Numbered from the stretch's first letter, positions 1 through 7,532 are shown. The stretch is 14,516 bases of DNA from Methanocalculaceae archaeon (GCA_031255895.1 JAIRRQ010000075.1:1-14516); one strand, 5' to 3'. Notes: generated from the sequence alone by a model not told the origin. A program made the numbers and translations.

Positions 1-164
1 AAAAAATATGCGCTTTCAAGCCTCTCAGATAACACATGTTCTTCTGCAATATTGAGAAACACGTGGTGACACGCATGCACGTGCCATGCATGATATTTTG
101 GAAGGTTTGGAGAGTAAGAAATTTCCGAAATTGTTTTGGAAGAGATATTTAGCAACCTAAGTTC
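1..164 (-). other. Open frame without a start codon, running off the left edge; possible gene remnant
   Basis: Reading the minus strand from 164 towards 1, one frame stays open for about 54 codons after a TAG at 167-165. It has no ATG or GTG near its upstream end. The last part reads VFLNIAEEHVLSERLESAYF, which has the amphipathic look of real protein. The middle part is rich in His because the DNA there is nearly palindromic (gcatgcac/gtgccatgc, 73-89). I do not recognise a family. It could be the tail of a decayed gene or transposase continuing left, or chance. Confidence 0.2.
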
Positions 165-569
165 CTAGTATAGTATGGAGTCTTCCCAAAGGGCTCCTAC
201 GCCATGTATGAAACAAGAACAACGACCATCTCAGAGAAAATGAGAGAGGAGATAATGACCTGAATTTGTCAACAATCACACAAAAAACCAGCCACTATGG
301 ATAACAAAACCTCATCCAGCATTTGGAGTGATTTCACTAACGTTAATATAACGCCAATATACAGTTCATTCCCATTATATACTATACCGCAAAGACGATA
401 CTAGAGCTTCAAACATTTTTTTAATTTTACGGTAGACCAGATATTCGCTTTTGTAACGCCACGGCAAAATCGTCAAGCCGGCGTAGATTAATTCAGCACA
501 GATTAAAGCTATCAGCCGCACAATACGCACTCACAATTTTTCAAGGCAGGACAACGGAGTAAAATATTA
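165..569. other. Intergenic region upstream of the flavoprotein operon
   Basis: No convincing gene is visible here. The stretch is AT-rich and contains a TATA-like string (ttatatac, about 375-382) and a second T/A-rich patch (ttttttaatttta, about 417-429). Either could position transcription of the downstream operon, with leaders of roughly 165 or 120 bases. The small open frames seen are interrupted by stops and lack ribosome-binding sites. Confidence 0.4.
374..382 (+). promoter_or_regulatory. Possible TATA box for the SudB/SudA-type operon
   Basis: The string attatatac matches the archaeal TATA-box pattern. With the usual 25-27 base offset, transcription would begin near 405 and leave a long leader before the start codon at 570. 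The T/A-rich patch near 417-429 is an alternative. No start-site evidence is available. Confidence 0.25.
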
Positions 570-1418
570 ATGTATGAGATAGTGAAAGCACACCCCTTAT
601 CAGAGACGGTTTTTGAAATGTGGATTCGCGCACCGCAGGTTGCACACAATGCTCAGGCAGGACAGTTTTGTATTATTCGCCCCGATGAAACAGGCGAACG
701 CATTCCTCTGACCATTTCAGGGATAGATGGCGATCTAATCCGAATTTCATTTATGGCAATCGGTACGACAACGAAACTCCTTTCAACGCTTTCTGCAGGG
801 GATCATCTGCGGGACGTGGTTGGTCCCTTGGGAATACCGAGTGATATTGCTAAAGGCCCAGAAACGGTGGTAATTGTAGGAGGTGGCGTTGGAGTAGCCT
901 GTACGTCTATTATTGCCCAGGCAGCAAAGAATGCTGGAAATTATGTTATCGGTATTATAGGCGCACGCAACAAAAACCTAATAATTTTTGAGAATGAGAT
1001 ACGGGATATCTGTGATGAGTTGTTTGTGACGACAGATGACGGCTCGCATGGTATTAAAGGGTTTGCAAGTGGTCCACTAAAGACACTATGCGAAAGCGGG
1101 AGAAAAATTGACAAAGTATGGATTATCGGCCCAGGCATGATGATGAAAGTAACAAGCGATGTCACGAAGCCCTACAACATTAAGACATACGTATCTTTAA
1201 ACCCAGTAATGGTGGACGGTACTGGAATGTGCGGTTCCTGTCGTGTCGTCGTGGATGGTAAGATGAAATTTGCCTGCGTGGATGGACCTGAATTTGATGC
1301 TCATCAAGTCGACTGGGACGATCTGCTAGTACGTCAGCTGATGTACGTTACCGAAGAGAGACAATCGATCGAGTATCATGAAGCACACCATGAATGCCGC
1401 TGCAAAAAGGTGGAGTGA
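570..1418 (+). CDS. NfnA/SudB-type ferredoxin-NAD(P) oxidoreductase, FAD and [2Fe-2S] subunit
   Basis: This 282-residue flavoprotein belongs to the ferredoxin-NADP reductase-like family that includes the sulfide dehydrogenase beta subunit (SudB) and NfnA. The flavin-binding signature RIPLTIS lies at residues 44-50, the pyridine-nucleotide glycine-rich turn GGGVGVA at 104-110, and a [2Fe-2S] cysteine set at C221, C224 and C236 within the characteristic DGTGMCGSC segment. Length is normal for the family. The chosen ATG is preceded by ggag at 556-559. The stop codon abuts the start of the next gene with no gap, so the two are cotranscribed and probably form a heterodimer. The true substrate (NADPH with ferredoxin, or sulfide/polysulfide) cannot be told from sequence. 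The C-terminus ends in HHECRCKK, with two more cysteines whose role is unknown. Confidence 0.9.
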   Translation: MYEIVKAHPLSETVFEMWIRAPQVAHNAQAGQFCIIRPDETGERIPLTISGIDGDLIRISFMAIGTTTKLLSTLSAGDHLRDVVGPLGIPSDIAKGPETVVIVGGGVGVACTSIIAQAAKNAGNYVIGIIGARNKNLIIFENEIRDICDELFVTTDDGSHGIKGFASGPLKTLCESGRKIDKVWIIGPGMMMKVTSDVTKPYNIKTYVSLNPVMVDGTGMCGSCRVVVDGKMKFACVDGPEFDAHQVDWDDLLVRQLMYVTEERQSIEYHEAHHECRCKKVE

Positions 1419-2774
1419 ATGGACAGAGATGCAAATGTGCGGATCGCCGATTTCGAGGAGGTAGATATTGGATTCACGGAAGAGGAAGTTCGGGTGGAAG
1501 CGGCACGATGTATTCAGTGCAAGAAACCGATGTGTGCAATAGGCTGTCCGGTCGGCATTGACATTCCGGCATTCATCCGCGCATGTGAAATCGGAAAATT
1601 TCGCGAAGCTGCACGAATTATCAAGAAGGAAAATATACTACCCGCCATCTGCGGCAGGATCTGTCCACAGGAGACGCAGTGTCAGGGAGAGTGTGTGCTA
1701 GGGAGCAAGAGCACACCGATCTCCATCGGCCATTTAGAGAGATTCGTTGCAGATTGGGAGAGAGAAAATGGTATCGAGACGCCGGAACGGCTTCCTACAA
1801 CTGGTAAGAGGGTCGCAGTTGTCGGTTCCGGTCCAGCTGGTCTTTCGGCTGCTGCAGAACTTGCGCGACTTGGTCACGCGGTAACAGTGTTTGAGTCATT
1901 ACATGAGGCAGGAGGCGTTCTGACGTACGGTATTCCGTCATTTCGTCTCCCGAAAAATATTGTGCAGGCAGAGAGTGAACAGGTGAAGAAACTTGGTGCC
2001 GAAATCAAGACAAACTATGTAGTAGGTCGCAATGTACCAGTTGCGGAACTACTCAATTACGACGCGGTGTTCATCGGAACTGGTGCTGGTCTTCCGTATT
2101 TCATGGGAGTATCAGGGGAGAATCTCTGTGGTATCTACTCGGCAAATGAGTTCTTGACCAGGGTGAATCTAATGGGAGCGAATAAATTCCCGGAAAGGGA
2201 TACGCCGGTGAAAAGAGGAAAAAAGGTTGTTGTCATCGGCGGAGGAAATGTTGCAATGGATGCAGCCCGTGTGGCACGTCGGATGGGTGCAGACGTTGTT
2301 CTCATGTACCGCCGCGGTGAGGAAGATATGCCGGCACGACTGGATGAAATCCGTCACGCAAAAGAGGAAGGGGTCGAATTTATGTGTTGTACGAATCCGG
2401 TGAGATTCATCGGGAACGAAAACAAGATGGTTGTATGCGTTGAAGCTATCAGAATGGAGCTTGGCAGTACATGCAACGACGACCGACATTCGTTTGCACC
2501 AATTTCTGGAAGTAACTTCATGGTTGAGGCTGACGTGGTCGTGGAGGCTATCGGCCAAGGGACGAATCCACTGCTTCTCCGGATGCTGCCGGATCTTGTC
2601 CGTAACAAAAACGGCAGTATTGCGGTGAACAGCATCGGTCAGACATCGATACCGAAAGTATACGCGGGGGGTGATGTGGCTACAGGGGCTGCTACCGTGA
2701 TTTTGGCGATGGGTACTGCAAAAAAAGCAGCACGGGCAATCGATAAGATGCTGCGCTGCGAGCCACAATCCTAA
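1419..2774 (+). CDS. NfnB/SudA-type NADPH-dependent oxidoreductase (glutamate synthase small-chain family)
   Basis: This 451-residue protein has the layout of the glutamate synthase small chain family, which includes NfnB and SudA and is often labelled GltA in archaea. The N-terminal cysteine domain holds C31, C34, C39, C43 and C78, C82, C88, C92, ligands for two [4Fe-4S] clusters. A first nucleotide fold has GSGPAG at 136-141 (FAD), a second has GGGNVA at 274-279 (NADPH), and the closing FAD motif GGDVATGAATVI is at 417-428. A strong ribosome-binding site, ggtggag, sits inside the end of the upstream gene. Pairing with an NfnA/SudB subunit favours an electron-bifurcating or sulfide-dehydrogenase-like role over glutamate synthesis; no glutamate synthase large chain is visible in the window. 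Located in the cytoplasm. Confidence 0.9.
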   Translation: MDRDANVRIADFEEVDIGFTEEEVRVEAARCIQCKKPMCAIGCPVGIDIPAFIRACEIGKFREAARIIKKENILPAICGRICPQETQCQGECVLGSKSTPISIGHLERFVADWERENGIETPERLPTTGKRVAVVGSGPAGLSAAAELARLGHAVTVFESLHEAGGVLTYGIPSFRLPKNIVQAESEQVKKLGAEIKTNYVVGRNVPVAELLNYDAVFIGTGAGLPYFMGVSGENLCGIYSANEFLTRVNLMGANKFPERDTPVKRGKKVVVIGGGNVAMDAARVARRMGADVVLMYRRGEEDMPARLDEIRHAKEEGVEFMCCTNPVRFIGNENKMVVCVEAIRMELGSTCNDDRHSFAPISGSNFMVEADVVVEAIGQGTNPLLLRMLPDLVRNKNGSIAVNSIGQTSIPKVYAGGDVATGAATVILAMGTAKKAARAIDKMLRCEPQS

Positions 2775-2800
2775 AAACAAAAAAATTCTCTTTTTTAGTG
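2775..2800 (+). terminator. T-tract terminator after the flavoprotein operon
   Basis: Just after the stop codon the DNA reads a run of seven A, a short ttctc spacer and six T (2791-2796). Archaeal transcription commonly ends at such T-tracts. The facing A-run makes the site nearly symmetric, so it could also stop transcription coming from the minus strand. Confidence 0.5.
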
Positions 2801-3101
2801 CTATTTTCGTCCATCATGGCAAAAACACCGTCTGAGACGTCATCCAAGGTATCATCAGAGTCACCACAACTTTTGTCTCATCTTTGGCATCGTAAGAGGC
2901 GCTATTGTAGTCTCCTATGAGGTTATACGCGATTTATGCGCAATGTGTCATCTTCGGACGATATTGAAACAACACCGATGTTCGACCCACTCAGATCCCA
3001 ATCTGATGGTGTGGATGTGCTGACACAACCTGCCATAAAGAACAGAACAACACACACAAGCAAAGCAATCAGCATTGTGAAATTATCAGCATTCGCTTCA
3101 T
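2800..3101 (-). pseudogene. Frameshifted relic of a small lipoprotein gene
   Basis: The minus strand encodes pieces of one secreted lipoprotein broken over several frames. It opens with MKRMLI at 3101, preceded by ggag at 3116-3113, and then meets a stop. In another frame (3075-2923) it continues as MLIALLVCVVLFFMAGC followed by VSTSTPSDWDLSGSN and SSEDDTLRINRV: a hydrophobic signal segment ending in a lipobox, with the lipid-accepting Cys at residue 17 of that piece. A further shift gives NLIGDYNSASYDAKDETKVV (2924 downwards), and another gives DSDDTLDDVSDGVFAMMDE (2862-2806). The frames run in order with protein-like composition, which supports a decayed gene. The family is unknown, and the 3' end is unclear because it meets the end of the flavoprotein gene. 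A short functional 50-residue lipoprotein (2923-3075) is the alternative. Confidence 0.6.
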
Positions 3102-3158
3102 AGATATGTTTTCTCCAAATTCTGAATACGTGTTGCTGTTGATCAGATAGTGTGAACT

Positions 3159-3290
3159 ATGATACTACAGCGTTTTTCAGAAATGATCATCGAACAAAGT
3201 TCTGGAAAAGAACAATCTGGGGATAGCCTAAACGATTCATTGCAGATTTACAACGAATTTACACAAGGCAATAAACACATTCAGTCGTAA
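3159..3290 (+). CDS. Very small hydrophilic ORF, doubtful
   Basis: A 43-codon frame starts at an ATG (3159) and encodes a hydrophilic, Ser/Gln/Asn-rich peptide containing IIEQSSGKEQSGDSLNDS. No ribosome-binding site is evident, and a stop codon in the same frame lies two codons upstream. I see no family resemblance. It may be chance or a fragment of an older gene. It is listed because this intergenic stretch otherwise holds nothing coding on the plus strand. Confidence 0.15.
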   Translation: MILQRFSEMIIEQSSGKEQSGDSLNDSLQIYNEFTQGNKHIQS

Positions 3291-3516
3291 TGTGACACGT
3301 TAGCGCGACCTAAACAACGAAAAAATGCCAATTACTCCAAATACAACCTCACGAAAAACAAACTCACTTCCGTTTTCCAGAAAAATCGTTATGCACGTCC
3401 TCAAAATTTCACCAAGTACCGATCCGTAATTTATTAATGAAACAGATGTCAATAGCTAATCATTTACATAAAATCCTCCCACATGATTAGTAGGTTTTCT
3501 TCGGACAGAGCAAAGC
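3291..3516. promoter_or_regulatory. Promoter region of the eha-fwd operon
   Basis: Two archaeal TATA-like elements lie upstream of the first eha gene: tttacata at 3463-3470, which would place the start of transcription near 3493 and leave a leader of about 23 bases, and atttattaat at 3429-3438, which would give a leader of about 57 bases. No strong Shine-Dalgarno sequence precedes the ATG at 3517. No ehaA-like frame is visible in this stretch. Confidence 0.4.
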
Positions 3517-4002
3517 ATGATCCTTGAACTCGCATACATTACCGCCGCTGCGATAATTTCTCTCATATTATTTGTGACGCTTGACATATTCTGGAAACTC
3601 CCGATGGAGATGGGAGTTTCGGGTGCTGACGCTGTCAGCCGAGAAATCGTTGCGGCTGGAGGGGATAGAAATGGTGGTTTGATGATAGGTAACATCATTT
3701 GCTCTCCTGACGCCTCCGCAGGTATACTCCTTGCCGCTTGTGGCTATTGGATATGCGGCATTCTCGGAGGAATCACCGCGACCATTCTCGTCTTCGTTGG
3801 CGCACGCATATGTGCCGACAAGGGTTTTGCAGGAATCAGCGGAACTATTTTTGCCACACTCACCATCTGGGCGCTCAATGTCTTTGCAGGATTCACTCCT
3901 GAATCCTTCATAGCAGGCATGATCATTGCCATTTTCTTGTTACAGGGTGTTTCTATCAGCCACACAAGTCATATCATTGGCAATATCTGGAGGAAAATCT
4001 GA
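3517..4002 (+). CDS. ehaB: Energy-converting hydrogenase Eha, membrane subunit B-like
   Basis: This 161-residue integral membrane protein has about four hydrophobic segments (roughly residues 4-24, 68-97, 103-125 and 131-148) and a polar loop, GGDRNGGLMIGNI, near residues 48-60. Size and position at the head of the eha genes fit EhaB, part of the membrane arm that couples ion flow to ferredoxin reduction. The assignment rests mainly on gene order and length, since these small subunits have few diagnostic residues. The next gene begins at the base after this stop codon. An ehaA gene, normally in front of ehaB, is not found here. Confidence 0.72.
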   Translation: MILELAYITAAAIISLILFVTLDIFWKLPMEMGVSGADAVSREIVAAGGDRNGGLMIGNIICSPDASAGILLAACGYWICGILGGITATILVFVGARICADKGFAGISGTIFATLTIWALNVFAGFTPESFIAGMIIAIFLLQGVSISHTSHIIGNIWRKI

Positions 4003-4257
4003 ATGTTCGAACTCGTTGCCACCATCTGTGCAACAATTGCTATCTACGCAGCATTGCGCGCAGTTCTCGAAAAAAACATCCTGCTCAAACTTCCATTTAT
4101 CAACGTCATGAATTTCGCAGTTGCTGGCGTCGTCGCACTCATCCTCCCCCATCCACTAACCATCATCGCCACAATCGCCTATTTCGTCGGTGCGACCCTC
4201 GAAGCAAACGCAATCGCATCAACATTATCACGCCTTGCGCCGGAGGTCATACCATGA
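4003..4257 (+). CDS. ehaC: Eha hydrogenase small membrane subunit C-like
   Basis: This 84-residue protein is almost entirely hydrophobic, with three probable membrane segments (about 3-20, 31-49 and 52-75). The conserved-looking internal stretch NVMNFAVAGVVALILPHPLT resembles small subunits of Mrp/Mbh-type membrane modules. A ribosome-binding site ggagg lies just before the ATG. The start follows directly on ehaB and the end overlaps ehaD by four bases (atga), so translation is probably coupled. It is assigned as EhaC by order and size; its individual function is not known. Confidence 0.72.
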   Translation: MFELVATICATIAIYAALRAVLEKNILLKLPFINVMNFAVAGVVALILPHPLTIIATIAYFVGATLEANAIASTLSRLAPEVIP

Positions 4258-4493
4258 TGGATCTCTTCATCTCCCTTGCTGCACTCCTTTCCCTCATAGG
4301 TGGCATTGTTACCCTCATGGTCAAAGATCCGTTCGACAAGCTGATCACCCTGAGCATCCTCATTTCAGGAGTTGTCATATTCATGGTAACCCGCGGCTAC
4401 CTTGACGTTGTCATCATAATCTCTCTCATGATGCCGACTGGCGTATTCTTCATCCTTCCACTGTGCCGAAAAAAACCGGAGGGACTGCAATGA
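4254..4493 (+). CDS. ehaD: Eha hydrogenase small membrane subunit D-like
   Basis: This 79-residue membrane protein has three hydrophobic segments (about 3-22, 29-46 and 50-70) and a short basic tail, CRKKPEGLQ. The arrangement, including GYLDVVIIISLMMPTGVFF, recalls the small MrpB/MbhD-like modules of Mrp antiporters and related hydrogenases, but the resemblance is only by eye. The ribosome-binding site ggaggt precedes the first ATG of an ATGATG pair. It overlaps both neighbours by four bases. Assigned by gene order as EhaD, a structural membrane-arm subunit. Confidence 0.72.
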   Translation: MMDLFISLAALLSLIGGIVTLMVKDPFDKLITLSILISGVVIFMVTRGYLDVVIIISLMMPTGVFFILPLCRKKPEGLQ

Positions 4494-4738
4494 TTGGTAT
4501 CGAATTTATTATAGGCTGCGTTCTCCTTCTCGCAGGTGTCGCATGTGTCGCATACCCGAGAGACAGCACCTATCTGACCAGACTCATCAACATGGAAGTC
4601 GCCGAATTCGGTCTCATATTCATCATGTTCACATTCAACGAAATGCTTTCCCTTATCACCTTCATCGCTGTCAACATCGTAATGATCCTCATCTTTGTTC
4701 GTCTCATCGAAAAGAAAGAGGCAAAGGAGATTGTATGA
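4490..4738 (+). CDS. ehaE: Eha hydrogenase small membrane subunit E-like (NuoK/MrpC-like)
   Basis: This 82-residue protein has three hydrophobic segments (about 3-22, 38-55 and 56-74). The middle part, with an acidic residue pair near NMEVAEFGLIFIM, resembles the NuoK/MrpC type of three-helix subunit, in which buried glutamates take part in proton movement. An in-frame ATG at 4463 also exists, but the ATG at 4490 is preferred: it carries a strong ribosome-binding site (ggaggg) and gives the usual four-base overlap. Assigned as EhaE by order and size. Confidence 0.72.
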   Translation: MIGIEFIIGCVLLLAGVACVAYPRDSTYLTRLINMEVAEFGLIFIMFTFNEMLSLITFIAVNIVMILIFVRLIEKKEAKEIV

Positions 4739-5193
4739 CCAGAATACAGCGAATCGCAGATTACCTCGCAAACATCGACAATCTCCCCAAAATATATGCA
4801 ACTGTTTCCTGCCTCATCTTCCTCATCTGCCTGTGCACCATTCCACTCCTCAACTATCACGAAACTCAGCTCTATCCAAAATCCTTCAACCCGAACAGTT
4901 CCTTGAACCCCTACGATCGAGGTGGCTTTCCCTTCACTGAACCAGCGCACATCATCACCCAGTATCCGCAATATTCGCCAGCAAGCGGTTATGTCACTGC
5001 ATACTTAACTCCTGTAAGCTGGTTTCTGGCAAACACCACCGAGCACCTGGGAACCACCATCGTCGGCCATCCTGGTGGGATTCTTGATGAGATACTCTAC
5101 TACACACGAGGACTAGATACCATCGTCGAAGCCAGTATTTTCTTTGCAGCGTTTGCTGTAGCTTCATTCCTCTATCGAAGGTCAAAAAAATGA
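4735..5193 (+). CDS. ehaF: Eha hydrogenase membrane subunit F-like, with an Mrp-type RGxDTxxE motif
   Basis: The 152-residue product has an N-terminal membrane segment (about 22-40), a long extracytoplasmic-looking loop rich in Pro, Tyr and Asn (about 41-105), and a C-terminal membrane segment (about 132-147). RGLDTIVEA at 125-133 resembles the RGxDTxxE pattern found where the MrpA C-terminus or MbhE meets the membrane, supporting a shared origin with Mrp-type antiporter parts. Start at 4735 is supported by ggag eight bases upstream and a four-base overlap with ehaE; a longer reading from 4543 in the same frame would run through ehaE. Assigned as EhaF by order, length and motif. Confidence 0.74.
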   Translation: MTRIQRIADYLANIDNLPKIYATVSCLIFLICLCTIPLLNYHETQLYPKSFNPNSSLNPYDRGGFPFTEPAHIITQYPQYSPASGYVTAYLTPVSWFLANTTEHLGTTIVGHPGGILDEILYYTRGLDTIVEASIFFAAFAVASFLYRRSKK

Positions 5194-5807
5194 TCGAAAT
5201 ACCTCTTGCCATGCCCCAGATCTACACCATCGGCATTGCAATCGCCTTTTTCACCATCATTATCGCATTTTCCTCGATCTTACAGGAAAAAGATGACATC
5301 CACAAAATGATCATCATCGATCTCGTCGAGATAACCGGACTTGTCGTCATCGCACTCATTGCCACCGATCTTGCTGAGGCACTCATTCTACCTGGCCTTG
5401 TCGTCGGTATTGCCGAGATCATGGCAATTTCTGAACTTTGGCTCGCCAAAGAAAATCTTCAACAGAAACACTCTGCGAAAAAACTCGACATAGAAGTCAT
5501 GAAAACCGCACCACCGATCATAGGCGCCATGCTCACCACTTACGGGATCTTTCTCACCGGATTCTCTGGAGGATTAATAGCAGCACTGGGGCTCATGATC
5601 TATTTTTTCGGAAAAAATGTTGACGTTCCGTTTGCAAAAATTGAAAACGCAGCGGGCTACGCATGGGCACTCTGGATCATCGCATTCCTCATCTTCATGT
5701 TCATCCCATCACAATGGTTCCTGGCAACTATGCTTGCTGCGGTAGGTATCATGCTCAAAGTCATGGCAAAAATGTCCTTGGTTGGGACTATGCGAGGGGC
5801 TGAATAA
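5190..5807 (+). CDS. ehaG: Eha hydrogenase membrane subunit G-like
   Basis: This 205-residue polytopic protein has about five or six membrane segments (roughly 10-31, 42-59, 64-82, 108-126, 128-143 and 157-190). Charged residues sit between or within segments (D44, E47, D60, E63, E76). A cytoplasmic-looking lysine-rich loop lies at 86-105. Its place between ehaF and the antiporter-like ehaH, and its length, fit EhaG. It overlaps ehaF by four bases and ehaH by one. It probably belongs to the ion-translocating arm, but no catalytic signature can be named. Confidence 0.72.
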   Translation: MIEIPLAMPQIYTIGIAIAFFTIIIAFSSILQEKDDIHKMIIIDLVEITGLVVIALIATDLAEALILPGLVVGIAEIMAISELWLAKENLQQKHSAKKLDIEVMKTAPPIIGAMLTTYGIFLTGFSGGLIAALGLMIYFFGKNVDVPFAKIENAAGYAWALWIIAFLIFMFIPSQWFLATMLAAVGIMLKVMAKMSLVGTMRGAE

Positions 5808-6460
5808 TGTTTGAACAAATACATGAACAGACACTTCTCTTACTGCCATTCGGCGACATAGTCCACTATCTATCTGGATACACAGTTATTTTAGCTGCAT
5901 TTGCTGTGATGTTCCTCCTCCTTGCCCTTGTCAGTCTACCGGAAAGACCCATTGATATCGTGTTCGGCACCGACGGATACTACATCAAAGAAATTCCAGT
6001 GGACATAATGAAATTCCAACGATTCATGGCACTGGCCTGCGGCATTTCCACCATTGGGGCAATCACCACAGGAGACATCTTTAACTTCACCTTGTTTGCC
6101 ATCTTCATCGGCATCTTAAACATCGGCATCGTTGCAGCCGTCGAAAACAAACATGTGCTGGATGCCGCCTTCTCCTACGGTTTAGTCGTCATGATGGCGA
6201 CTATTCCTCTCTTTGCAGGGGCAGCAACCATCATCGCAACTTGCGGAACACTCTCTATTGGGGAACTTGTGGACACAGATGCAACCCCGCTCATTGCCAA
6301 ATTACTCATCCTTATCGGTGTTTTTGGGGAAGGAATGGCACCATTCTACATTGGCAAAACCGAAATCACCAGAGCACCTGGAGCTCCATATATTCTGATG
6401 ATCCATGTAAGTTCCCTCCTGTTGTTCCTGCGGACTATCGAAATTTTTCTGACGGTGTGA
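5807..6460 (+). CDS. ehaH: Eha hydrogenase antiporter-like membrane subunit H
   Basis: This 217-residue membrane protein has about five or six hydrophobic segments. Two places resemble NuoL/N and MrpD antiporter-type subunits: TGDIFNFTLFAIF at 88-100, comparable to the TGDLFNLYVFFE stretch of MrpD, and GEGMAPFYIG at 174-183, comparable to the loop following the central lysine helix (K165 here). At 217 residues it is far shorter than a full antiporter subunit, which is usual for EhaH. It is a likely part of the proton or sodium path. The start codon shares a base with the ehaG stop and is preceded by gagggg. Confidence 0.78.
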   Translation: MFEQIHEQTLLLLPFGDIVHYLSGYTVILAAFAVMFLLLALVSLPERPIDIVFGTDGYYIKEIPVDIMKFQRFMALACGISTIGAITTGDIFNFTLFAIFIGILNIGIVAAVENKHVLDAAFSYGLVVMMATIPLFAGAATIIATCGTLSIGELVDTDATPLIAKLLILIGVFGEGMAPFYIGKTEITRAPGAPYILMIHVSSLLLFLRTIEIFLTV

Positions 6461-6463
6461 ATC

Positions 6464-6655
6464 ATGAAAAAATCTACAACATTGGTCCTCGGAATCTTAT
6501 TTGCAATCAACACCATTGTCGCGGCACTGAATATTTCGCAAATTCCTGCTCTGATCATTATTGTTGTCATTTCAGCTCCAGTAACAATTACCTGTCTCAT
6601 CTACTGGTGGTGCGCTGGAACAAAGGATGGAGACATTCCATTTGTGGGGTACTGA
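6464..6655 (+). CDS. ehaI: Eha hydrogenase small membrane subunit I-like
   Basis: This tiny 63-residue protein consists of two hydrophobic segments (about 5-25 and 29-48) joined by a short turn, with a polar tail (CAGTKDGDIPFVGY). Ribosome-binding site ggtg lies nine bases before the ATG. The gene sits between ehaH and ehaJ with gaps of three bases and one base, which is the place of EhaI in known eha clusters. The sequence itself is not diagnostic, so the name rests on order and size. Confidence 0.62.
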   Translation: MKKSTTLVLGILFAINTIVAALNISQIPALIIIVVISAPVTITCLIYWWCAGTKDGDIPFVGY

Positions 6656-6656
6656 C

Positions 6657-7532
6657 ATGATTGAATTTCTTCTTCTTCTCATCATCGCGGTCTTCACTGG
6701 ACTCCTGCTCCATGGCCTGCATCGCAAAATCATTGCGCGTATCCAGTGTAGACCAGGGCCTCCAATCTGGCAGGAGGTTCTCCATACCCTGAAATTCTCC
6801 TTCAAACAGACATGGATCCCTAGAACAGCATCACAAGTGATGTATGTTACAATTGTTCTAATCGCAGTAGGCATCTGGATTGCAGCACTTTGGGTCATTT
6901 GGAGTGGAGCGAATCTGTTGATTTTGTTTGCACTCTACATGCTCCACAAAATCATCGAACATGGAACTGGTCTCTCATCTGGATCCCCATACACAAAGTT
7001 CGGTGCAATCCGATCAGTCATGTCAGCGGCAGCAGAGCTGCCGCTTCTGGCAACGATCGCAATTGTGTACCTTTTCTGTGGCACGCTCTCCATTGGTGAG
7101 ATAGCACAGTTTCAGATAGAAATCAACAAGCCAATGATCTTGAGTGCATTCCCAGCGGCGATCTCACTGTATCTAATCATTTTATCCAAAGCACATTACG
7201 GTCCATTCACAATAATAGAGGCAAAAGAACTAGTTTCCGGTTATTGGACCGAACATTTTGGAGGGTGGCGTGCGCTTTTAAACATCGCAATGGGTCTCAA
7301 AACCGTTGTTTTGCTCTCGACATTTGTATTGCTTTTCATTGGCGCAGTTCCATGGTGGATGATGACCATTTTGATGCTCATCCTCATGATATCCATCTCG
7401 TTCGTCTGTGCAACGACGCCGATGCTCACCCCTTACCAGGCGGTGACTGTGCAGACCATCTGGACAATTATCGTGGTGATCTACGCAACAGTTGCCTTGG
7501 TTGTGTCTAGTGCGGAGGGAATATTTGTATGA
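6657..7532 (+). CDS. ehaJ: Eha hydrogenase NuoH-like membrane subunit J
   Basis: The 291-residue protein is the NuoH/HyfC/EchB-type subunit that anchors the hydrogenase module to the membrane arm. Diagnostic NuoH-family signatures are RKIIARIQCRPGPP at 23-36 and EAKELVSGYWTEHFGG at 188-203, the acidic loop that faces the hydrogenase in relatives. About eight membrane segments are visible. The ATG at 6657 is preferred over one at 6627, since the shorter form begins with a typical membrane helix (MIEFLLLLIIAVF) and clears the ehaI stop. The end overlaps the following gene by four bases. Confidence 0.85.
   Translation: MIEFLLLLIIAVFTGLLLHGLHRKIIARIQCRPGPPIWQEVLHTLKFSFKQTWIPRTASQVMYVTIVLIAVGIWIAALWVIWSGANLLILFALYMLHKIIEHGTGLSSGSPYTKFGAIRSVMSAAAELPLLATIAIVYLFCGTLSIGEIAQFQIEINKPMILSAFPAAISLYLIILSKAHYGPFTIIEAKELVSGYWTEHFGGWRALLNIAMGLKTVVLLSTFVLLFIGAVPWWMMTILMLILMISISFVCATTPMLTPYQAVTVQTIWTIIVVIYATVALVVSSAEGIFV

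Noticed and set aside
204..404. Plus-strand frame MYETRTTTISEKMREEIMT, TGA at 261, then a second stretch to TAG at 402
   Set aside because: It is interrupted by an in-frame stop, has no ribosome-binding site and no recognised family. A selenocysteine reading of the TGA has no supporting structure that I can see.
2169..2780. 203-codon minus-strand ORF opposite the NfnB/SudA gene
   Set aside because: It is a shadow of a clearly identified coding gene, with Cys/His-rich unnatural composition and no start signals.
6285..7113. Shared CGTLSIGE motif in EhaH and EhaJ
   Set aside because: It suggests a duplication at first sight, but the surrounding segments do not align and the two proteins belong to different families (antiporter-like and NuoH-like). 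Most likely coincidence.
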